This document shows, in pieces, positions 7,720 to 14,277 of a stretch of DNA of 16,106 nt. This DNA comes from Spirochaetota bacterium (lineage in GTDB: Bacteria > Spirochaetota > Spirochaetia > SZUA-6). The stretch covers positions 1 to 16,106 of the forward strand of contig QNBI01000005.1 of NCBI GenBank assembly GCA_003641675.1, given 5' to 3'. The notes under the pieces are model-generated. The model was not told where the DNA came from, searched no databases, and saw nothing but the letters and a program-made list of their open reading frames with translations. Positions within the stretch are counted from its first letter, which is position 1. Each line of letters starts with the position of its first letter. A program made the position numbers and the translations under genes.

Positions 7720-10485
7720 TTACCGTTTTTCAGCAATATCGGATAGTATAGCACTTAAATCTCTGCATTTCCCCTTTTTTCCGTCAATAAGTACGGGAAA
7801 GTTGAATATTGTAAGGTAGTTTTCGCCATTTATTCCGTGATACACTGCGGGAACAGAATTCGGTATAAGTGCAAGCTGCTTATAGGAGTGTATACCGATT
7901 TTGTGTATATGCTCAAGTAATGCTGATACCGTTCCTGCTGACGAGGGGAAACAGAGATGAGGCTTTCGGGCTTTGTCTGCTGCTTCTTTTTTTTCTATGC
8001 CGGTAGAATAAACCGGGATTATTAAATGCTGTTTTTTACCGTTCCCTTCATCGGTAAGGGACTTGGCCAATGCTTTTAACTCGTATAAATATTCGGAAGA
8101 CAGGTTAAGTCTCTTCAGGGGTATAAATGTGTCTATAAGAAGGATTGTTTCCCCTTCCCTGAATAATAAGAAGGGTTTAAACCCCAGGTTTGCAGATACA
8201 GAGGCAATAAACATAATAGTACTGACACTTTTCCCCTGTCCATATATGGCGGAATTCCCGGCTGTTATACCGGGGGATAAGAAGAAAACAGGGTATAGAG
8301 GAGGTTCTACAATATAAAACAAATCTGAGTTTGATATGTTTTGATGATGCCGTGCATTATTTTCCAGGATAGTTTCCATGACAGACATAATGACAGTACC
8401 TTTAAGCTCCCTGCCGTTTAAATAAAAATATTTGTGAAAATAGTCGGTCAGGGAAGAGGCGAACTCCGCTATTACTCTGTTTTTTGGCATATAAAATTCT
8501 GTAAAAGCATCTACTGCGGAAGCATGAGCTTCAATATAATTTCTACCTCTAAAGGAGACAGGAAATGACAGCCTTGTTTCTCCGGATTCATTCCGGATTG
8601 TAAAATTAATTACTGTGTTCAGCCTGGCATCTATATCCTGTTTAAAACCTGCTGTGTTTCTTTTTAACGCAAGTGAAAGGTTTATTTTTCTGGATTTATA
8701 AGGGGCAAGCTGGCTTATTCTTTTCTCTGTTGTTCTTAAGGAGAAACCCGGTATATTTATTCTTAATACTATATCATTTACTGTACTCTCTGTAAGGTTT
8801 GTTATTCTTAGGCTTACAGTATGGGATGAATTATAAAAGGTGTGAGTAAAAAGAGAGACAGAAACTGTGTTCTTTAAAAGAGCTTTCCCTTTAACTCTGT
8901 TTCTTGCACTTATGAGCTTTTCTATTTCCGCAGGAGCATCTTTATCTACGGGGTCCTGTTTTCTAATTTCCCTGAAGGCTGCAAGACTCTGCCGGTAAAA
9001 CTCTTCCGCTTCCTTAAAATCGAGCTGTTTTTCGTAGTATATTCCTGCTCTTTCTTTAAGCATGGCGAGTTTTTTACTCTTTGCTTTTGCTAACTCTACC
9101 GGTGTCAGAGAAGAGGATTTAATACCGTAGAGTACGGAATCTGCCGAAAAGGATATACTGTTTTCTGTCTGCGGGGTTTCCTGAAATTTAAGAATTCTCT
9201 GCGACTGCATATCGAGAATAAAAAATGATGTATCCTGTCCGCTGCATGCGAGTTTGTAGAAGGCCGGTATGGAACGGAATCCTTTAAATCTGTAAGTTCT
9301 GAGTTTCCATACGGGTATACCCGCAGTATCAAATTTAACAAGAATACCGCTGCCGCCCAGAATAAAACTCCCGTCCGGATAGACAGACAGAACTTGAGGA
9401 AACAGGAGAAGGCCCGGCGGGATAATAGGTTTAAGCGAGCCTATTTCCATGCCTTCTGTACTGATAATTCTTATCCGTTTTTCTATGGAATCGTAAAGCC
9501 ATAGGTTGCCGCCGTAATCCGAGGCCATTGCTGAGATAAAGGCGGAGTTAAGTGGGTATTTATTAGTGGATTTTCCGGGCATGTAAAAGGAAACAGTTTT
9601 AGATGAATTGGCAGACTCATCCAGAACTGCGAATCCGCCAGTACAAAGTCCCGCGTAGAGAAAACTGCCCTTCTCTTTAAGCTTTAAGCCTGCAGTAGAG
9701 GTTTTTGTCCTGTCTGCCTTTATGAAATAGACATATTCTGTATTTCTTGAAAGGAGCATTGTGTTTCCCAGAAGGTCGGAAGAAGCTGCCAGAGGGTGAA
9801 GAGACATTGAGTAATTCTTCTGGTAAAAAAGGTCAACTATTGTATTGTATGTTGCCTCTAATGAGTTTCCGAGAGTAAGGAACCCCCCTTCTAAAGTTAT
9901 TAAAACTCCTCTGCTGCTGGAGGTGAGATCCAGAGGACTGAGTTTGTCCTGTTTCCAGCCTGTAAGTCTGCTTAATTTATCCGTATTTAAAGCCAGAGAA
10001 ACCCGGGGAGGTGTTGAATAGCTTAAAAAGCTGAATGTTTCGGATTCGGCAAATAGGAAAAAAACATCGCCGGCAATAACGGAAACGAGAGGAGAGGAAG
10101 GAACTGCCGGCAAAGTGGAGGAAACTTTTAAAGACGATGAGGTCGCTGCTGTTGTGATTAGAGATCTGTTGTTGACCGCCGAAACTGTAACTTTAAAGGT
10201 GTAATCGGTTTTTCCGGCTTTTTTTATCTGTGCATACGGGTAGTACTCTCTGTTAAAGAGTCTTTCAACTGCATGGTACAGTAAAAATTCTTCTGCCTGG
10301 CTTCCGGGCTTTTTTTGTCCCGGTATTCCCGCTGAGTCTTGGGTAATTGTGAATATAAGGGATATTGTCTTTATTCCGGGGAATTTTTGAGCTGCGTGCC
10401 TGGATTTCGGCCCTCTCTGATTATCCGGAAAAATGTTAACTGCAAGGATTAGGAAAATTATTAGAAAAACCCTGTAATTATTCAC
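7720..10485 (-). CDS. Large exported multidomain protein of unknown function (beta-propeller / TPR / beta-sandwich / transglutaminase-like fold)
   Basis: I do not recognise a named family for this 921-residue protein. It opens with a hydrophobic signal peptide or anchor (residues 4-19, VFLIIFLILAVNIF) with no lipobox Cys. Residues about 230-440 contain spaced beta-rich repeats such as ASDYGGNLWLYDSIEKRI and YPDGSFILGGSG, typical of NHL/PQQ-like beta-propellers. Residues about 470-515 form a TPR-like helical pair (RAGIYYEKQLDFKEAEEFYR). Residues about 540-650 look like a CARDB-type beta-sandwich. Residues about 655-800 resemble a transglutaminase-like core (YGQGKSVSTIMFIASVSANL then FKPFLLF), but Ser753 or nearby residues stand where the catalytic Cys would lie, so an enzyme role is doubtful. 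Translation starts at GTG (10485), overlapping murE by 8 nt without a good Shine-Dalgarno, implying coupling. The position between murE and ddl suggests a periplasmic or envelope role; this is inference. Confidence 0.7.
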   Translation of the reverse strand: MNNYRVFLIIFLILAVNIFPDNQRGPKSRHAAQKFPGIKTISLIFTITQDSAGIPGQKKPGSQAEEFLLYHAVERLFNREYYPYAQIKKAGKTDYTFKVTVSAVNNRSLITTAATSSSLKVSSTLPAVPSSPLVSVIAGDVFFLFAESETFSFLSYSTPPRVSLALNTDKLSRLTGWKQDKLSPLDLTSSSRGVLITLEGGFLTLGNSLEATYNTIVDLFYQKNYSMSLHPLAASSDLLGNTMLLSRNTEYVYFIKADRTKTSTAGLKLKEKGSFLYAGLCTGGFAVLDESANSSKTVSFYMPGKSTNKYPLNSAFISAMASDYGGNLWLYDSIEKRIRIISTEGMEIGSLKPIIPPGLLLFPQVLSVYPDGSFILGGSGILVKFDTAGIPVWKLRTYRFKGFRSIPAFYKLACSGQDTSFFILDMQSQRILKFQETPQTENSISFSADSVLYGIKSSSLTPVELAKAKSKKLAMLKERAGIYYEKQLDFKEAEEFYRQSLAAFREIRKQDPVDKDAPAEIEKLISARNRVKGKALLKNTVSVSLFTHTFYNSSHTVSLRITNLTESTVNDIVLRINIPGFSLRTTEKRISQLAPYKSRKINLSLALKRNTAGFKQDIDARLNTVINFTIRNESGETRLSFPVSFRGRNYIEAHASAVDAFTEFYMPKNRVIAEFASSLTDYFHKYFYLNGRELKGTVIMSVMETILENNARHHQNISNSDLFYIVEPPLYPVFFLSPGITAGNSAIYGQGKSVSTIMFIASVSANLGFKPFLLFREGETILLIDTFIPLKRLNLSSEYLYELKALAKSLTDEGNGKKQHLIIPVYSTGIEKKEAADKARKPHLCFPSSAGTVSALLEHIHKIGIHSYKQLALIPNSVPAVYHGINGENYLTIFNFPVLIDGKKGKCRDLSAILSDIAEKR

Positions 10486-12064
10486 TCCCGGCCAGACCTG
10501 TCTTCTTTAGAATTTCTTCGGCTTTAACCTTTTCATCCCATTTTATTGAGTAGCCGTCATAAATTATGCTTCCTTCATGTCCCTTGCCGAGAAGCGCAAC
10601 AGTGTCTCCCTCCCCTGCAATACGGAAAGCTTTTTCTATTGCCTCTTCTCTGTCCGGAATAAAATAGAGGTTATGAAAATTAAACTTTTCTGTAATTCCG
10701 CCCGCTATATCCCTTAATATAGCTTCCCTGTCTTCATCTCTGGGGTCTTCGTCTGCAAGGATGATTACATCGCAGTATTCCGCTGCAATTTGCCCCTGAA
10801 GGGGCCGCTTTTCGGTATCCCTTTCCCCCGCAGAACCAAAAACAGCTATGAGTTTTCCCGTTGTATTCTTCTTTAGTTCTGGCAGGACAAGCTTAAATGA
10901 TTCGGGAGTATGGGCATAATCCACAATCACCTTAAAGGGCTGACCTTTAGAGACTTCCTCCATTCTGCCGGCTACTCCCTTTAGTTCCGGGATTAGAGAA
11001 GCTATGTCGGCAAGCATGAGTCTGAGTATTTTTAGTACCGTTAAAACCGCTGCAAGCAGATTGCTTACATTGAACTGTCCAGGAATTTTTAGAGAAACAT
11101 CTGCCCGTTCGTTTCCGTAGTGAATGGTGAACTCGGAGTAATGCAGGTATGTTTTAATAGCACATGCATAGATTTCCGTATTTTCTCTTTTAATACTGTA
11201 GGCATATACAGGGACAGACGAGACATTTTTAAAGTACCGGTAATTGGAGTCGTCGGCATTTACAACATTAAACAGAGATGACTTTCTAAAAAGATTTGCC
11301 TTATCATATCTGTACTGTTCTACAGTGCCGTGAAATTCAAGGTGTTCATGCGTAACGTTGGTTAAAACGCCGGCATCATAAGCTACATCGTAGAGGCGTG
11401 CTGTGCATTCGGAGAGTCCGTGCGAAGTGGACTCTACTACGGCAAATTCCAGGGAGTTTGCGACCATTTCGGCAAGCATAGACTGGATTTCGAGTGATTC
11501 CGGTGTAGACTGCCGCATTGAATTTTTTTTAAGCCTGTTTCCTGTCTTGAAATTTACAGTAGATATTAAACCGGATTTTTTATCAAGTTTTTCGAGGAGC
11601 TGATGAATTAGCCACACAGTTGTGCTTTTGCCGTCTGTTCCGGTAACACCTATAACTTTGAGTTTTTTCGAGGGGTTGCCGTAAAAATTGGAAGCCATGC
11701 GCGAAAGTGCCTTTCTTGAATCTTTAACCTGAATATATGCCCTACTCTTATCGGCTGCAGGCATCCGGTCTTTGTGCTGAGTATCTGCAGACGGAACATT
11801 TACGGCGGGAAATCCTTGAGCGGACGAAGCTGAAACCAGAGAGGGAAGGGGCGTGGAATAGACAACGGCGGAGGCTCCCCTTTTTACGGCCTCGGAAATA
11901 AATCTGTGGCCGTCTGTGTGGAATCCCGCTATGGCAACAAATAAAGAGCCGGGCTGCACCTTTCGTGAATCGTATGCTATGCCGCTTATGTTAATACCGG
12001 TAGAGCCTCTCCGATTTATAATATCAACACCTTTTAACAGGCTTTGAAGTTTTTTCATTCTCAT
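10478..12064 (-). CDS. murE: UDP-MurNAc-tripeptide ligase MurE (third stem-peptide residue adding enzyme)
   Basis: A 528-residue cytoplasmic Mur ligase that adds the third amino acid to UDP-MurNAc-L-Ala-D-Glu. The N-terminal substrate domain has DSRKVQPGSLFVAIAG (32-47). The ATP loop is GVTGTDGKST (139-148); STPESLEIQ (186-194), ESTSHGL (211-217), HLEFHG, the probable carbamoylated Lys255 in YRYDKANLF, DYAHTPES (382-389), GSAGERDTEKRP (410-421) and GKGHEG (493-498) follow. The specificity motif is EDPR (439-442, within ADEDPRDED) instead of the DNPR typical of meso-diaminopimelate enzymes, so Lys, ornithine or DAP are all possible. About 35 Ser/Ala-rich residues (72-107) are inserted before AYIQVKDSRKAL. 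The first ATG (12064) is used; a second lies 6 nt further in. No Shine-Dalgarno is convincing, and a promoter candidate ends 7 nt upstream. It is first in the leftward operon. Confidence 0.94.
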   Translation of the reverse strand: MRMKKLQSLLKGVDIINRRGSTGINISGIAYDSRKVQPGSLFVAIAGFHTDGHRFISEAVKRGASAVVYSTPLPSLVSASSAQGFPAVNVPSADTQHKDRMPAADKSRAYIQVKDSRKALSRMASNFYGNPSKKLKVIGVTGTDGKSTTVWLIHQLLEKLDKKSGLISTVNFKTGNRLKKNSMRQSTPESLEIQSMLAEMVANSLEFAVVESTSHGLSECTARLYDVAYDAGVLTNVTHEHLEFHGTVEQYRYDKANLFRKSSLFNVVNADDSNYRYFKNVSSVPVYAYSIKRENTEIYACAIKTYLHYSEFTIHYGNERADVSLKIPGQFNVSNLLAAVLTVLKILRLMLADIASLIPELKGVAGRMEEVSKGQPFKVIVDYAHTPESFKLVLPELKKNTTGKLIAVFGSAGERDTEKRPLQGQIAAEYCDVIILADEDPRDEDREAILRDIAGGITEKFNFHNLYFIPDREEAIEKAFRIAGEGDTVALLGKGHEGSIIYDGYSIKWDEKVKAEEILKKTGLAGSE

Positions 12065-12071
12065 TTAGCCT

Positions 12072-12100
12072 ATGGTAACAGCAGTTGTTTTATTCTTCAA
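12072..12100 (-). promoter_or_regulatory. Extended -10 promoter candidate for murE operon
   Basis: Minus strand: TTGAAG (12100-12095), a 17-nt spacer, then TACCAT (12077-12072) preceded by TGT, giving an extended -10 TGn element. The ATG of murE begins 7 nt after the -10, so the predicted start point coincides with the start codon. The -10 is only four of six matches, so this is moderate evidence; spacing and the TGn element are the strong points. It overlaps the opposing queD promoter candidate. Confidence 0.45.
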
Positions 12101-12110
12101 TATCTGTTAC
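12075..12110. repeat. 7-bp inverted repeat in the murE/queD divergent intergenic region
   Basis: GTAACAG (12075-12081) and its exact complement CTGTTAC (12104-12110) are separated by 22 nt. Each arm overlaps the -10 region of one of two opposing promoter candidates, supplying TGTTAC to both. The repeat may simply be two back-to-back copies of the same extended -10 sequence, or an operator seen by a dimeric regulator. It is not followed by a T tract and lies between divergent genes, so it is not a terminator. Confidence 0.5.
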
Positions 12111-12113
12111 TGT
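12085..12113 (+). promoter_or_regulatory. Extended -10 promoter candidate for queD
   Basis: Plus strand: TTGTTT (12085-12090), a 17-nt spacer, then TACTGT (12108-12113) preceded by TGT, an extended -10 TGn element. The hexamer itself is a weak match (three of six). Eight nt separate it from the queD ATG at 12122, so the transcript would be leaderless or nearly so, which agrees with the absence of a Shine-Dalgarno. It overlaps the murE promoter, so the two could not both bind RNA polymerase at once. Confidence 0.35.
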
Positions 12114-12121
12114 TGTTTGTT

Positions 12122-12520
12122 ATGTTTAGCGTTAGAGTAGAAGAATATTTTTCTGCGGCGCACTTTTTAAGCGACTATCACGGGAAATGCGAGAGGCTTC
12201 ACGGTCATAATTACCGGGTGCGGGTTACCGTTAAGGGCAGCAAACTGGATAAGGGGGGGATGCTTCTGGATTTTGGTATTATCAAGAAAAAACTCCGTGA
12301 GATTATAGGCCTGTATGATCATATGAATTTAAATGAATGCGAGGACTTTAGGGATGGAAATCCCAGCGCGGAGAGAATTGCCTACAGTATTTATAAAAGA
12401 CTTTCCCCCTTTATTGATGAAGCCCAGAATGGTCGGGCCAGCCACGGTTCTAACTTTACAATCGAAAAAGTGGAAGTTTTTGAAACGGATAAAAACCTCG
12501 CAGCATATATGCCGGATTAA
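12122..12520 (+). CDS. queD: 6-carboxytetrahydropterin synthase QueD / PTPS-family (COG0720)
   Basis: A 132-residue homologue of 6-carboxy-5,6,7,8-tetrahydropterin synthase, which converts dihydroneopterin triphosphate in the queuosine/7-deazaguanine pathway. Zinc ligands are His14 (FSAAHFL) and His27/His29 (HGH); Cys23 in CERLHGHNY is the catalytic Cys; Asp66-His67 (YDHMNLNE) and Glu121 (VEVFETD) complete the active site. MLLDFGIIKKKLREII and NPSAERIAYSIYKRL are family signatures. A Glu directly follows the Cys (CExxHGH), a pattern linked to COG0720 members that can also replace FolB in folate synthesis. The start at 12122 was chosen because homology begins at MFSVRVEEYFSAAH; the frame is open upstream to an ATG at 12044, but that would add 26 hydrophobic residues and overlap murE. 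No Shine-Dalgarno is visible. No queC, queE or folE is in the window. The methylase gene follows after 8 nt. Confidence 0.92.
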   Translation: MFSVRVEEYFSAAHFLSDYHGKCERLHGHNYRVRVTVKGSKLDKGGMLLDFGIIKKKLREIIGLYDHMNLNECEDFRDGNPSAERIAYSIYKRLSPFIDEAQNGRASHGSNFTIEKVEVFETDKNLAAYMPD

Positions 12521-12528
12521 AACCTAAG

Positions 12529-14256
12529 ATGGCCGGGACAGATAATTCCCTCTTTCCGCAGTCAGAGCTTATGGATTTTAACCTTCCCTATCTCAGCAGT
12601 CAGCTAATTGCATATATAGGTAATAAAAGACGTCTCTTAAAATTCCTCTATGGGATTTTTAAGAAAATTGAATTAAAACAGAGAATACAGCGGTTTATAG
12701 AGCCCTTTGCAGGAAGTGGGTCGGTATCGAGACTTGCCAAGGTAATGGGTTATGAGACAGTTTCAAATGACTGGGAGTTTTACTCATTTGTTATCAACCT
12801 CTGCCATATAGGACTGGAAAATTATGAAAGGGAAAATCTGTTCTCTGATAAAGGCGGAATAGATAATGTCATAAACTATCTTAACAGCCTCCGTCGGCCG
12901 GCGGAAGATAAAAGGTATATTGCCCGGTACTTTGCGCCGGAAGATACCGAAGGTTCCGATTACAGGACAGAGCGCCTCTTTTATACGAAGGAAAATGCAT
13001 TAAAGATTGATGCAGTACGAAACTGTATAGAAGATTGGTATCCGGGGTTTAATTTAGGCAAGAAAGAATTTAAGGAAAAAGTGGTGCTTCTTGCATCTCT
13101 GCTATATCAATGTGCAACTCACACAAATACCTCCGGTGTTTTTAAGGCATACCACAGAGGTTTCGGCGGTTTTGGAAATGATGCTCTAAAGCGGATTATG
13201 TCCCCTATTAGGCTGGAAATTCCTCTTCTGTATGAGTCGCGCAGAAAGAACAGGGTATACCGAATGGATGCCGGTGCTTTTTTAATGCGTGTTTCCGGCG
13301 ACCTCTGTTACATTGACCCACCGTACAATCAGCACCAGTACGGCAGTAATTATCATCTGTTAAATACGATAGCACTCTGGGACAGACAGGAGTTTCCTCT
13401 CACCCTGGGAGATGATGGAAGGTTAAGCAATAAAGCCGGCATTAGAAGGGACTGGAAAAAAACAAAATCACTTTACTGTTACAGGGACACTGCGGTTAAT
13501 GAATTTGTAAAACTAATAGATAGTATTGATGCCCGGTTTATAGTCTTAAGCTACAGTACGGAAGGCATAGTGCCCTTCGAAACCATCCTCGATATAATGG
13601 GAAACAACGGTTCTGTAAAAGTACTTTCGAGTGATTATACGAAGTACAGGGGGGGGAAGCAGAGTATAAGGCGTGAAAATCATAATATAGAGCTTGCTGT
13701 TTTAACGGACAGGGAAGAAAAATCACAGGGAGACAGACAGGCGGTTAGAAGAATGCTTCTGGAAAAGGAGTTTCTAATGCTGCTAAAACGCTCATTCTAC
13801 CCTTCCTTAATTAAAAACACCTTTATCACCGAGGGAGATTCTATTGTACTGGATAAAGGCAACGGAGAATGCAGCAGGTTAAAGATGCCTTTCCTCTATA
13901 TGTTTAATACGGATAATTCCTCTTTACGAGGGTTCAATATGGCTTCGCTTAATGATTTGCTGATTATTGAAATTGTAGATAAACTTAAGAAATGTCTCTG
14001 TACAGACCGAAGCGAGGAAATAGATATTCTAATCGGTATAGTGTCCGAAAGTTCTTCGAAAGAAGAACGGCTGTACTATGAGAAAAGAATTTTAAGGCTC
14101 TTAAAAAAGTTCACCTTTAAAAAGTATAAAAATCAATTTAATATTAAATTAAAGAGGCTTAAAATACTGGCAGAGGAAGATCCTGAGAAATGGAAAACTA
14201 TTAAAAACGGAATTCCTGACCTGGAGAGGATAGCTATGCTCCGGTTCGCAAGCTAG
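12529..14256 (+). CDS. D12-class N6-adenine DNA methyltransferase with C-terminal extension
   Basis: A 575-residue protein that should transfer methyl from S-adenosylmethionine to adenine N6 in DNA. The order of motifs is that of the Dam/D12 (alpha) class, COG3392-like: LIAYIGNKRRLLKFL (26-40), the SAM-binding IEPFAGSGS (57-65), and the catalytic DPPYNQHQYGSNYH (263-276). Residues 337-394 (FIVLSYSTEGIVPF, then KYRGGKQS and IELAVLTD) complete the methylase core. Residues about 405-575 form a Lys-rich, mostly helical extension, including a KK/RLLKKFTFKKYKNQF region, that I cannot assign. No restriction endonuclease is adjacent, so it appears to be an orphan methylase with an epigenetic or protective role; recognition sequence unknown. 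It starts 8 nt after queD with hardly any Shine-Dalgarno, suggesting reinitiation, and ends 21 nt before the AraC-type gene, so the three are probably one operon. Core family is confident; the tail is unexplained. Confidence 0.87.
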   Translation: MAGTDNSLFPQSELMDFNLPYLSSQLIAYIGNKRRLLKFLYGIFKKIELKQRIQRFIEPFAGSGSVSRLAKVMGYETVSNDWEFYSFVINLCHIGLENYERENLFSDKGGIDNVINYLNSLRRPAEDKRYIARYFAPEDTEGSDYRTERLFYTKENALKIDAVRNCIEDWYPGFNLGKKEFKEKVVLLASLLYQCATHTNTSGVFKAYHRGFGGFGNDALKRIMSPIRLEIPLLYESRRKNRVYRMDAGAFLMRVSGDLCYIDPPYNQHQYGSNYHLLNTIALWDRQEFPLTLGDDGRLSNKAGIRRDWKKTKSLYCYRDTAVNEFVKLIDSIDARFIVLSYSTEGIVPFETILDIMGNNGSVKVLSSDYTKYRGGKQSIRRENHNIELAVLTDREEKSQGDRQAVRRMLLEKEFLMLLKRSFYPSLIKNTFITEGDSIVLDKGNGECSRLKMPFLYMFNTDNSSLRGFNMASLNDLLIIEIVDKLKKCLCTDRSEEIDILIGIVSESSSKEERLYYEKRILRLLKKFTFKKYKNQFNIKLKRLKILAEEDPEKWKTIKNGIPDLERIAMLRFAS

Positions 14257-14277
14257 AAAATTACAGGTAAAAGTAAA

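Noticed and set aside
12075..12110. Inverted repeat as a transcription terminator
   Set aside because: It lies between divergent gene starts, has a 22-nt loop and only a 7-bp stem, and no T tract follows.
12044..12121. Upstream in-frame extension of QueD from ATG 12044
   Set aside because: It would add 26 non-homologous hydrophobic residues, overlap the murE start on the other strand and run through the candidate promoter; family homology begins at 12122.
12122..14256. Possible dpd-type 7-deazaguanine DNA modification system (queD beside a DNA-modifying enzyme)
   Set aside because: No DpdA-like transglycosylase or other dpd proteins are present, and the neighbour is an ordinary adenine methyltransferase.
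12529..14256. Type II restriction-modification locus
   Set aside because: No adjacent gene resembles a restriction endonuclease; neighbours are queD and an AraC regulator, both clearly assigned.
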